Positions 7,768-16,639 of a DNA stretch of 23,969 nucleotides are shown here, in pieces (positions within the stretch are counted from its first letter, which is position 1; each line of letters opens with the position of its first letter). Both the position numbers and the translations under genes were made by a program. The notes under the pieces were generated by a model. That model made no database searches. It was not told where the DNA came from and was given only the letters and a program-made list of their open reading frames with translations. Source of the DNA: Chara braunii. Taxonomy: Eukaryota > Streptophyta > Charophyceae > Charales > Characeae. The stretch lies in NCBI GenBank assembly GCA_003427395.1, contig BFEA01000849.1, positions 370,679-394,647 on the forward strand, read 5' to 3'.

Positions 7768-8085
7768 TTGATCCAGGAAGTACCGAAAACATCGTTGCAT
7801 GTAGAAGTTGGCCGGTCTGATATTCTGCGAAAAATACGGCCATGGATAATCCGGAAGAGGCACTGTGAGGAAACTATGGGCAAACGGTCAATGCGCACGC
7901 AGGAAGCCTTGAGTCTCATCTGCGAGCAAGTAGAGACGGAATGTTTGGTTCTATGGAGAAAGGTGAGGCATATCCTGGTTGAGGAGGAGGAAAAAGCAGA
8001 GGAGCATAAAACAATATTCAAAGAGAGACTCTTGACAGACGGAAAGGTGGACACAGGGTCTTCAGGTTGTAAAGTTTTAGGGTAA
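7768..8085 (+). CDS. Open frame, charged helical peptide, unknown
   Basis: About 105 codons, with the frame open upstream to at least 7750. The possible 3' splice site TTGATCCAG lies at 7767-7775, just inside the ATG-based start. The peptide is rich in Glu, Arg and Lys (WRKVRHILVEEEEKAEEHKT) and looks helical. The last codons run into telomere-like repeat DNA (GTTTTAGGGTAA), so the true 3' end is probably lost or this is a fragment. No family recognised; may be a chance frame. Confidence 0.2.
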   Translation: MIQEVPKTSLHVEVGRSDILRKIRPWIIRKRHCEETMGKRSMRTQEALSLICEQVETECLVLWRKVRHILVEEEEKAEEHKTIFKERLLTDGKVDTGSSGCKVLG

Positions 8086-8720
8086 AGGGCTTAACAATTC
8101 TTGGGTTTTTGGGTCCAAGGTTTGGGGTCAGGGCTAAGGGATGCAGGGTTTAAAGTGTGACAGTTGACTAGCTTCAAGGTTTAAGGTTTAAGGTTTTAGC
8201 GTTCTAGGGTTTTCGGGTCGCAGACTTTTAGGGTGAAAGGATTTAACGGTTTTTTGCTATACGTTTAAGGGTTTTAGGGTTTGGGGGGTTTATGATTTAA
8301 AGTCAAACAGTTGAACAGTTTCGAGGTCTAAGCTTTCAGAGTTCTAAGATTTTCCTTCTGTGGAGTTCTAGGACGAAGGGTTTGACGGATTCCAGATTTC
8401 AATGTCTACTTTTTAGGGTGTAGGGCTCATTTGCTTTAGGGTTTAGAGTTCAATAACTTGACGGTTTCAAGGTTGAAGCTTCTGGGGCTTAAGAGTTTAA
8501 GGGTTGTAAAGTTTTAAGGTATAGAATTTTGACGGTTTCCAGATTTTAGCGTCCAGGGTTTAGGGCACTTTGGTTTTAGAGTTTAGAGTCTGATAGTTTG
8601 ACGGTTTCAAGGTTGAAGCTTTTGGTTTGGAGTTCTAGAGGTTTCAGGTTGTCAAGTTTTAGGGTGAACGGTTTGATGGTTTCTAGGTTTTCGGTTTTGG
8701 AGTTTAAAATGTAATTGCTC
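8050..8720 (+). repeat. Telomere-like satellite with ~147/140-bp higher-order unit
   Basis: Degenerate (TTTAGGG)-like heptamers fill the block. A longer unit is superimposed: TTGACNNNTTCAAGGTT-like landmarks start at 8164, 8311, 8458 and 8598, i.e. spacings of 147, 147 and 140 bp, which are 21, 21 and 20 heptamers. A second landmark (TT[A/G]A[C/T]GGTTT) recurs at 8091, 8243, 8382, 8529 and 8673. The last two units are nearly identical over TTGACGGTTTCAAGGTTGAA. Plant-type telomere repeats are TTTAGGG (established knowledge). Confidence 0.8.
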
Positions 8721-8833
8721 TCATCCTGGACATGAAAAAAATCAGTCACCGTTCTAAATATACTTGGTGAATAGCCACATGAACCGTCGTAGATCGCATG
8801 TTTCTGCCTCCAAGCTCTTAGGGACCACCTTAA

Positions 8834-9087
8834 ACCACAAGTACACCGGGCAAGCAAACTTTGAGTCAAAAAATAGTCTTTATGAAAAGTTTGGGGACTC
8901 GCCCGAGGGCGGGCTTGGGGCCGGCCGAGTGGAATTTTTTTTTGTCCCACGCGTCAGGGTTGGCACTCGGGTTGCGGGACAAAATAATTTTTTTCCCAAC
9001 CCCAAGCCCACCTTGGTGCGAGTCCCCTAACTTTTTTGAACGATTTATTTTTGAATCAAAATCGTGTCTGGAAAGTGTACTTGCGGT
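8834..9087. mobile_element. Foldback / MITE-like element, TTAA-flanked
   Basis: The two halves are inverted copies of each other for most of their length. The ends are ACCACAAGTACAC and, reverse-complemented, ACCGCAAGTACAC; TTAA lies directly outside both (8830-8833, 9088-9091). Further in, TTGAGTCAAAAAAT pairs with TTGATTCAAAAATA, and a 28-bp arm beginning GGGGACTCGC and ending GGGCTTGGGG pairs with its partner at 24 of 28 positions. TTTTGTCCC arms lie innermost. It could fold into one long hairpin. TTAA could be a target duplication (as in piggyBac-type elements), but the terminal sequence is not typical of that superfamily. No coding capacity. Confidence 0.72.
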
Positions 9088-9091
9088 TTAA

Positions 9092-9458
9092 CTCAAACGA
9101 TGTCACTCAAGTACAATAGTCATCCTAGAGTTATCACCAAAATTCGGGTTTAAGTAGTCATCTTGCCTAGAGTTTGATTTGTTAGTCAGTAGTCGCTCCG
9201 ACGTGGCCTCTACTAGAGTGGACAAAGTATAGACGTAATCGTGACCTTTTGCCAGTAGGATACTGGAGGCGGCAATGTCCTCCTGCATTTTGCCTTTTTT
9301 CGCCCCCTTTTTGTCCTCTGCATAAAGTTAGTCTGGGTCCGGTTCCGTGGGAGGGACATGTGGCTCTCCCTTTTGTAGAAGCATACAGTAGTAAGGTAAA
9401 AGGTAGCTCCCTGCCTTCCATGGTACGCGCCCTGAACCCAATGGAAAATTATCATTGA
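9092..9458. other. Unassigned DNA
   Basis: No gene I can support. A 61-codon minus-strand frame (9103-9288) has protein-like composition, but it is isolated and unrecognised. Confidence 0.35.
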
Positions 9459-9842
9459 TTGCTCTCAATAAACTTATTTGCTTTGGCAACTAGGCTTCGA
9501 TATCCAAGGTTTAAGTACTTGACTTTCTTCATTAATATTCAAGTTCCCTATTTTGGCATTGCGTTAGGGTCTCTACAAAGAGAGTGGAGCGTTCTAAGTG
9601 GCTTGGCTGAGTATATTGACGGCTTGAAAGGCCCAACTGAGAGTGCTCGGGTTGCTTGGAAGGCCTTTATGAGAAGAACAGGCCTGCCTGAAAGACCCGA
9701 CACAGAAAGAAAGGATTGCTTCGAGAGCCTGGATGAAAATTTGATGAAAACAAACCTTAAAAAAGTCTCACTAAATGAGAAAAACGGCCCAAACAAAAGC
9801 TCTTCACGGAAAAATTGTAGGCAAAGTGCATGGTCTCCCTGA
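9459..9842 (+). CDS. Open frame of 127 codons, unknown
   Basis: The middle part reads as a plausible soluble peptide (GLAEYIDGLKGPTESARVAW, then MRRTGLPERPDTERKDC). The C-terminal part is Lys/Asn/Ser-rich. There are no recognisable domain, splice or promoter signals. An AATAAA lies near its start (about 9468), arguing against that start codon. It may be an exon fragment or a chance frame. Confidence 0.17.
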   Translation: MLSINLFALATRLRYPRFKYLTFFINIQVPYFGIALGSLQREWSVLSGLAEYIDGLKGPTESARVAWKAFMRRTGLPERPDTERKDCFESLDENLMKTNLKKVSLNEKNGPNKSSSRKNCRQSAWSP

Positions 9843-9885
9843 CTTTATGGTGTCCTTCATTAAACCACGAATTGTCGGGCAACAA

Positions 9886-10290
9886 GCACGTATCCGCAAT
9901 ACTCAAAAGGTCTTAGCGACAAATTTTCAACTTGCCTAGATGTAGGAATACATGTAAAAAATGCAAGAATCCTAAGGACAAATTTACAATTTAAAAGGGT
10001 CTTAACAATAAACCTTTATTTTGATAGATTGAAAAAAAACAAATGCCGAAAATCTTGAAATTTTATGGGTAAATGTTTAGTTTGCTCGATGATGGGCATA
10101 TCAACAAAAGCTCAAAACAATTAAGAGAAATTTGCAATTTGTCTTATCGAGGGGGGAAATCCACAAGAGTTTAAAATTTTAGAGACAAATTTGCAATTCT
10201 CTGATTGCGGGGACAAATTTACAAACGCTCAAAATCTTAGAAGTAAAATTGCAATTCGTCCAATTGCATGAAGAAAATCCGCAAAACTTA
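9886..10290 (+). repeat. 58-60 bp degenerate minisatellite
   Basis: The repeat theme is ACAAATTTGCAATT..., GGGGACAAAT, AAAGCTCAAAATCTTAGAG. TTTGCAATT landmarks at 10132, 10191 and 10249 are 59 and 58 bp apart. Older copies at about 9924, 9984, 10014 and 10074 are more diverged, one apparently half-length. Confidence 0.7.
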
Positions 10291-10429
10291 CGTGAAGTTC
10301 GTAGGTTGCATGGTCCGAGTCACGACAATGAAGCAACCTTTCATTTATAACCTACACCCATCACTTTCACATGGATCAATTATAATCGATCTGACGTCAT
10401 GATCACGATTATTGTGCTCTTTCCTTTAG

Positions 10430-11225
10430 AGGTTTTAGTATCATACAACAATGTTCATTCAATTAATTTTCACGGTTTATGGCTTAAAGGTCTTACGATT
10501 CATAGGTTAACATTTGAAGGGCTCTAATGTAAGGTTGTATGGTTATCAGGTTGCGAGAACTCTAAGGTGAAGGTATAAAGATTTTTTGGTTTTGAAGTTT
10601 CGTATTAAGAGTTTAAGGCCCCTACATTTTGGGTTTACAATCTGACAACTTAATTGTTGGAAGCTTGGGGTTCTACGGTTTTCAGGACGTAGATTTTCAT
10701 GGAAAGAGGATAAGGGTTCTTAGATTTTCAGGTTCAAGGTTTAAACCAGAGTATATGGATCCTCGGTTTTAGGGTTAGTAATTTAATGTTAGGACTTTAA
10801 AGGTTGAGGGGGTTTAGTGTTTAGAGTTTTATATTTGAAGGGTTTTAAGAATTGACGGTTTGGGGTTGCATGTTTTTTTTTAGTAGATTTTGAGCGTAAA
10901 TGATTTAATGGTTTTAGGATTTTTGGGTTTTAGGGCTTAAGAAGTTTCAAAGCTTATAGACTTTAACAAATTTACGGTTTCAAAGCTTAAGGCTCCAACT
11001 TCAAAAGTTTTTGTTTCTACAATTCCAGGATGGACGATTTTAATAATTTCTAGGTTTGAGGATTTAGGGTTTATAGTTTAGAGTTTAGAAATCTTAGGGT
11101 TTAAAGTTTAACATTTTAACAGTTAAGAGTCTTACAGTGAATGGTTTAACAATTTTTGTTTTTTAGGGTTTCAGGTTTAAGGTTTAGGGTTTAAAGCTTA
11201 AGGGTTGTAAGGTTGAGAGAGTAAA
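10430..11225 (+). repeat. Second telomere-like satellite block
   Basis: Degenerate TTTAGGG-like heptamers throughout, with near-canonical runs such as GTTTAGGGTTTAAAG near 11185. Landmarks of the first block recur in weaker form (TTTACGGTTTCAAAGCTTAAGG at about 10971-10992), so both blocks derive from one satellite family. This copy is more decayed. Confidence 0.7.
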
Positions 11226-11389
11226 AGTTTAAACCACGAGTCAACACCTTCCTTGCACTGCACATTTTTCTCGTCCTGAATGCTTATGTGAAATCTACAA
11301 TAATCAGGAATGGGTAAGGTTATGTGGAGGTAGGCTCGTGGGTCCAAAACGACAAGACATTGCATCGTGTCATTTTAATCAGACGTTTC
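11226..11389. other. Unassigned DNA
   Basis: Nothing firm. It begins with TTTAAACCACGAGTC, similar to the terminal motif of the inverted-repeat elements elsewhere in the window, but no partner end was found. Confidence 0.4.
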
Positions 11390-11528
11390 GACATAGAGCC
11401 TCACTCCACTAATCAACATACTTCATGCCTCTAGACCCAATAATTTAAAAATGTTGAACTTGTGCAACTTTCACGGTAAAAGTTCAAATACATGTAGAGT
11501 GTTGTGTAGCGGAGCGAGGCTCTATGTC
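11390..11528. mobile_element. Small foldback element
   Basis: GACATAGAGCCTCACTCCAC (11390-11409) is matched by its reverse complement with two changes at 11509-11528. Weaker pairing continues inward for another 20 bp or so (CAACA..CT.CATG on both arms). A related single arm, AGCGGAGTGAGGCCCATAG, occurs at about 12121. No coding sequence; target duplication not evident. Confidence 0.6.
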
Positions 11529-11664
11529 TCGTTTTCTTGTTTTTTTTTCTCTCGAGATGACCATCCTGCCAGCTTAGCGGTGTGGGCTATAAGTGCTTAG
11601 GAGCCTGCTCAGTGGGTACACGCATGAACTGTTGAAATATATACATAAGGATCCAATTCAATGT

Positions 11665-12325
11665 AAAACTACCTAGAGCCATTTAGCTCGACGGTGATAT
11701 CTCAAGGTTGTGGCCCTTTCAAAAAAAAACGCACGAAGAAAAAATCAAAACAACTAAAAAAAAAAAAAAAAAAAAAAAAAACTACCATGCGAGCTGAGCA
11801 GAGCGAATTACGTAACAGGTCTTTCAATTGGTATGTTTATAAACTGTTGACGTAGTACCTTTCTCTATTGCTCACCAAATGTGCAAAATGCAAATGAATC
11901 TTCTACTAGATCATGAGAAGATAGATAGCCATATTTTTTGTTTTTTTAGGGTGTGGTAAGTAGTGGAGAGAGTCCCATACAGACCTAAGTTCAAATCCAG
12001 ATGTTATCAAAATAGGATATCGTTCCATTACTCACTACATACAGAAAAAGAAAAGATATGGTGGTGTATGTTCCTATGTTCTAGCAGAAGATTGATTCTC
12101 ATCATGCATATATGCTAAGCAGCGGAGTGAGGCCCATAGTTCACACATACCTACAACCGTGTAGATCAATGATGCTACCTTGAGGTCGTGACCCTTTTTA
12201 AAGATTTTTTTTTTTTTTTAAGAAAGCAAGTAAAAAAAACAATTCAACCCATAATTGATTTTGAATTACCTACTACCACTCATATCAATGATGATACCTC
12301 AAGGCAGTCACACACATAGGCAGTA
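11665..12325 (+). repeat. Three degenerate copies of a ~55-bp dispersed motif
   Basis: ACCTAGAGCC..GACGGTGATATCTCAAGGTTGTGGCCC (about 11670), ACCTACAACC..ATCAATGATGCTACCTTGAGGTCGTGACCC (about 12150) and ACCTACTACC..ATCAATGATGATACCTCAAGGCAGTCAC (about 12268) are recognisably the same motif. A24-type homopolymers (about 11757-11780) and a T-run (about 12208-12220) follow the first two copies. Possibly remains of a retroposon family. Confidence 0.5.
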
Positions 12326-12419
12326 CCGGTACCACTTCCTGCCCACTTCAATCCGTTTCCACTTTAATTATGAAGATCAATATAATGTATTTTTTGGTTT
12401 GATAAAATAAATTCCGTTG

Positions 12420-12501
12420 GGCTGGTGGTTTAATAGTTTTAGTATTATGAGGTTGAAGTGTTGTAAAAGGGTTTAATGATTTTTATGTTTTAGGGTCTGA
12501 T

Positions 12502-12533
<32 letters not shown>

Positions 12534-12534
12534 N

Positions 12535-12567
<33 letters not shown>

Positions 12568-12620
12568 GAGGGGGTCTAATGTTTAGGTTTAAGGATTTGG
12601 TGGTTTTAGTACCGTTTTAC
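12420..12620 (+). repeat. Third, short telomere-like block with T-run
   Basis: GGTTTTAG/TTTAGGG-like words surround a T-run of nearly 60 with one N (about 12503-12564). The run sits between GGGTCTGATGTTT (12493-12505) and GGGTCTAATGTTT (12572-12584), which could be an insertion duplication or just two satellite heptamer copies. Confidence 0.55.
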
Positions 12621-13230
12621 AGTTAATGTGTTTTTTTTTATATTTTTTCCCACCCCACCTATTATGGGGAGCGACAATCTAGTTGTTTATCACCAACAAA
12701 CATTGAGAATCGAAGAAAGGAAATGGTCACTCTGGCTGGACTTAAGATGCCTAAGGCAGTGAGTAATAATTATAATGTAACGGGTGACATCCAGGCTTCA
12801 CAATCACACGGCCCCTTCTAGTCGGGAGACACTCTATGTACGTTGTCGCTTAGAGGAGGCCCCGCCTCAATAGCCTATCCCCTTACACTATAACAATGCT
12901 TCTCCTCCCAAGAGTTTGTCACACTCAATGCTATGACCGGACCCATTCACCGCACGTAAAAATCATTTTAACATGCAAAGTTCAATGTACCCCTTTACTA
13001 TTTTACTTGCCTTTGTTGCACAAACCACCCTCTTTGTACGTCGCCCCCTTCTCTTACTACCACTTCCCTCCATTTCCCCTGGGCTCCAAGGTTTGTACTA
13101 GTATTATAATAACGTTCCCCAATTTTTCGTTGATCGTAGAGAATGATAGGCAGCACCGCTACCGTCGTCGTAAACTTGAACGCCCAAACGTTTGGGACAA
13201 CCCCCGCACGTGTTCGGCTCGAACATAAAA
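12621..13230. other. Unassigned DNA
   Basis: No gene is supported. A 110-codon plus-strand frame (12896-13228) is Pro/Leu/Tyr-rich without recognisable motifs and is probably incidental. Confidence 0.4.
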
Positions 13231-13256
13231 TGTTTTGTTTTGTTTGTTTTGTTTTG

Positions 13257-13349
13257 CAGTTTTATCAACTTTTTTGAACTTTTTTTTTTTTTTTTTTTTT
13301 TCAGTTTTTTCAACTTTTTTGAACTTTTTTTTTTTTTTTTTTTTTTTTT
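13257..13349 (+). repeat. Duplicated T-tract module
   Basis: CAGTTTT[A/T]TCAACTTTTTTGAAC followed by a long T-run occurs twice in tandem (from 13257 and from 13302). Confidence 0.85.
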
Positions 13350-13454
13350 AATGTGTTGCGGAGGGACAGTTCATTACATTGCATATTTTTTCATAGACAA
13401 AAAAGAAGAAGTGGGGAGGCAGTTTGTCCGCGGAACAGCAGCAACACCTCCCGC

Positions 13455-13456
<2 letters not shown>

Positions 13457-13502
<46 letters not shown>

Positions 13503-13532
13503 CTCTTCAGAGGGGAAGGCGACCCCTCCCCC

Positions 13533-13587
<55 letters not shown>

Positions 13588-13847
13588 AAAAAAAAAAAAC
13601 AGCGCATTGAACTTGCTTTGGTATGTGTGTGTGTGTGTGTGTTTTTTTTGTTTTTTGTTTTTTTTTTTGTTTTTTTTTTGTATGTGTGTGCGTGTGTGTG
13701 CATGTGTGTGTGCACAGAGAGGGGGGGACCCCTCCTCCACCGATCAACCAATCAACCAATCAAGCAATCAATTAAAAAAAAAAAAAAAGTACAAGAGAAA
13801 AACAACGCCTCAAACGCACGGTATGTGTGTGTGTGTGTGTGTGTGTG
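13457..13847 (+). repeat. Duplicated compound microsatellite (TG)n-linker-(AATC)n-A(n)
   Basis: The order (TG)n 13457-13499, a G/C-rich linker with GACCCCTCCCCCACC, (CAAT)n 13535-13584, A-run, about 25 bp, (TG)n repeats a second time. The second copy is (TG)n 13683-13713 with interruptions, linker GACCCCTCCTCCACC, imperfect (AATC)n 13742-13773, A-run, spacer, (TG)n 13824-13847. The matching linkers show duplication of the whole module rather than independent microsatellite growth. G/T-rich tracts lie at 13643-13682. Confidence 0.9.
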
Positions 13848-13979
13848 ATGATGTGTGCAAACACACATATAGTTCATCTTCTGCACAGTATAAGACCATG
13901 CACCGTATTACCGCAACACTCCAGAAGGAAAACACGTATTTGAGTGAGTCAAGTAAACAGACAATCATCAAGTTGCATA

Positions 13980-14215
13980 GTAGGTCCACTTGACATACAA
14001 AAGGCAGACAAACGACACAAGGCAGTGAGGCACGAAAGACAATGACAAGAAGGACATAGACTGGAGGGCATGGGGGAGGCAGGTGGGCAGACAAACCATA
14101 CAGGGCAAAAAAACACGTCAGGTGGGAGGCTCAAGGTAAACAGATGAGCAGGCGAACAAAACGAAGGCAGCGAGGGAAACAACCACAAGCCAAACAAGTA
14201 CCAACATGGTATTCG
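13980..14215 (+). repeat. Purine-rich, strand-asymmetric stretch
   Basis: About 230 bp are strongly biased to A and G, with recurring GGCAGACAAAC/GGCAG..AGG words, suggesting a decayed simple repeat. No coding frame of interest. Confidence 0.5.
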
Positions 14216-14309
14216 TTAAAATAGGACATTATATTGTGTCCTCTTTCTAACGAATTCATTTTTGGCTGCAGCCTAAGCAACGCAGGCATGCCCATTCAGC
14301 GCTTAACCA

Positions 14310-15120
14310 CTTGCAGAAGCGTGTTGAGATCCGTACTTGTTAAACTTTATAAATGAGATCCCAAATGCGGAAGCATGCTAAAACCCATGCTTGTTAAACT
14401 TCATAAACGAGTAACGATAGGCACGCCCATCCGGGAACTCTGTGCGGAAGTGTGTTGGGATCCTTACTTGTTAAACTTCATAAACGTGTTGGAAACTATG
14501 TGCGGAAGTATGCTGGGGATGCATACTTGTTAAACTTCATAAACGAATAACGATAGGCACGCCCATCCGGGAACCTTGTGCAGAAATGTGCTGGGATCCT
14601 TACTTGTTAAACTTCAAGTTTATAAATGTGATGAACAAGGTGTCATGATTGCATCCTCGTTGGATAATATAATTCCTTTGGTTATCCCTCAGTTATACAG
14701 GTATGTCCATCCTCTCGCCTAAGATGGCTGTTTGGATGTTCGACGAGATGCGGCCTCAGTGGTTGTTTTCTTTAGAAGACTTATGATAACGATAGGCACA
14801 CCCATCCGGAAGCCTGTACGGAAGTGTGTTGGGATCCATACTTGTCAAACTTCAAGTTTATAAATGTGATGAGCAAGGTGTCATGATTGTATCCTTATTG
14901 GATAATACATTTGTTTGGGTTATCCTTAAGTTGTGCAGGCATGTCAATCATCTCGCCCGAGACGGTTGTTTGGATGTTGATGAGATCCGGGAGTCTTTAG
15001 AATATTTAGTGTGATGATGAACACGCCCATCATCTCGCCCGGTATGCGGAAGTGTACTAAGATCTATACTTGTTTACAATTGTGATGAGGAAGGTGTCAT
15101 GATTGTATTCTTGTTCGACA
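14310..15120 (+). repeat. Degenerate tandem repeat, 43-bp core in ~230-240 bp units
   Basis: The core TGCGGAAGTGTGTTGGGATC followed by C[T/A]TACTTGTTAAACTTC recurs at about 14313, 14369, 14441, 14502, 14579, 14818 and 15046. From 14547 on it is part of a longer unit starting ATAACGATAGGCACGCCCAT (14547, 14786, and diverged at 15014) that also contains AAGGTGTCATGATTG. Spacing is 239 and 228 bp. Confidence 0.8.
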
Positions 15121-15781
15121 TGTTTGCTTTGAATAATGTGTCATTTAAAACTTCAAGTAATGTAACAGTTACAACAGTAGTCGAAGTACAAGCAGTTTCG
15201 ACATGCAAGTTTGTTTTCTGTGACAACACCTATCATATGACACAAAAGCTTCAAATTTTGCATATTTCTGAGCGAATCCGCACTTCAATTGACCATGCAC
15301 GAAAGGTTTGGGCACGAATGCAAAGTTGTTCATTACATTTAATGCAGGCGGTCACAAGTCATGTGATTCTATGCGCACGCAAGAGAAGTGATGTTAGTGG
15401 TCTTTGCATAATGAACCACACACTCACACACTCGATGAGATTTGTCTTGCATCCACACACCAATTTGTCATGTCGCACTACAATTACCGATACTATTTGA
15501 TGTCAATCATATGTACGTTTTTGGTTGACCAAAACACAATTTGAAACAAGGAACGCAATGCGCACTTGCTCTGCCACATGAGACACGACTGGAACGTGAC
15601 AGGGATTCCGAAGTCAACATGTGACGCTGACGGTGAGCAAGTCAAACACAACTTAAACTCGCAACGATAAAAAAGTAATGTCGTTGTGAAAACGACAGTT
15701 GAGTAATGTCAGGATTTACAAAATACAATCATTAATGAATGAAATATTTTCAAAATAAAGTTCATAAATCAATCGAATTTA
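15121..15781. other. Unassigned DNA
   Basis: No gene is supported; the 133-codon plus-strand frame (15099-15500) has no recognisable motif and overlaps the repeat at its start. Just upstream of 15782 the minus strand carries AATAAA overlapping the stop of the C48-like pseudogene. Confidence 0.4.
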
Positions 15782-15783
15782 TT
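15777..15783 (-). other. AATAAA polyadenylation signal of the C48-like gene
   Basis: On the minus strand TAATAAAT overlaps the TAA stop (15782-15784) of the C48-like frame, consistent with this being the original 3' end of that gene. Confidence 0.35.
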
Positions 15784-16467
15784 AAAGACAACGACCTTCA
15801 AAGATACATGATGTCAATTGTCGTCTAATAAGCGGAATATCTTTACAAGAGAATATGAAAGGTGGTCGATCACCACGTTGCAACAGTGTCGCAAACATCA
15901 ACATGAACAACCCGCAACTAGCGCCATCCACTTGTCTTGGAACTCCTTTCACCACAACATTTGGTGCTATCAATTTTCAACTCCGACTCGACCACCTATG
16001 TAATGTTTGACGTTGCAAATACTGTACAATCAACTCGAAAACACTAAGGTAAAAACTCGAATCAGGTATAACGCGAGGAAAAAAATCAAAAATTTCGAGG
16101 ACATTATCTCTTAAGTTGACAGAAAGGAGGATCCAGTAATCATTATCTTTGTAGACAGAAACAAACATAATATCATATTGAAGCAGATCTTCGTTTTTAG
16201 CTCACCTTTCCACCCCACCATGTCCTTGAAGTTGTCGTTTACTGAAGAAGAACGAATTCAAGTTGAAGACTTTAAGATCTGACGGGATGTCACATATTGC
16301 ACATGCGGTCGACCCCAATAGCGCCATGTAAAAATTGACACCTCATCATTCACCCTGCCGTTGTCAAGTGCATCGTCTCCCGTTTTTTTCGCAAAGGCGA
16401 GAACCCTCTCGGCCACGTAACGCAGGAGTAAAACAAAACACAAAATGAGACAACTTAGGAACGACAC
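15782..16467 (-). pseudogene. Ulp1/SENP-like cysteine protease (peptidase C48) domain, broken
   Basis: Ulp1-type proteases cleave SUMO-like modifiers; plant DNA transposons often carry them. In order on the minus strand: VNDEVSIFTWRYW, matching the family's opening L-x-D-E-V-I-x-F helix (from 16353); NSFFFSKRQL (about 16260); DLLQYDIMFVSVYKDN; YW at the catalytic His-Trp position; LEIFDFF with the Asp (16085-16087); and VPRQVDGASCG with the Gln and Cys (15914-15916). The gene is dead: a frameshift near 16285, TGA stops at 16202-16204 and 15977-15979, and His replaced by Tyr (TAC, 16136-16138). The C-terminus with TAA is intact. The N-terminal limit is unknown; the first ~38 codons of the frame may not belong. 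Confidence 0.85.
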
Positions 16468-16597
16468 AACACATCCCGCGAGCCGCCAATATGGTCGGGG
16501 TCGTGTCGTTTCATTGCCGCTCTAACTGGGTACGCCAACTATATATATCGCGGTCCCCTACGACAGGATAGGTTCTCGCGGGGCATAAGCTTTCTCT

Positions 16598-16625
16598 CCC
16601 TAAGGGGTTGTCGCCACCCTTAGGG
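16598..16625. other. Perfect 9-bp hairpin CCCTAAGGG...CCCTTAGGG
   Basis: Arms at 16598-16606 and 16617-16625 with a 10-nt loop. Function unknown; the flanking sequence is not a poly-T terminator. Confidence 0.6.
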
Positions 16626-16639
16626 GCGTATCCCTACTG

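Noticed and set aside
8457-11240. CRISPR-like array or conventional tandem genes in the periodic 8-11 kb region
   Set aside because: The periodicity is that of degenerate TTTAGGG satellite and a minisatellite; there are no identical repeats with unique spacers, and the context is eukaryotic.
12427-12432. GGTGGTTTAA as the right end of a large element starting at 9861 or 11226
   Set aside because: It lies in GGTTTAA-rich satellite DNA where the word is expected by chance, and extended pairing with those left ends is absent.
13192-13993. Open frames of 189 and 218 codons
   Set aside because: They translate (TG)n, (AATC)n and T-runs into Cys/Val, Asn/Gln/Ser/Ile and Phe repeats; microsatellite artefacts.
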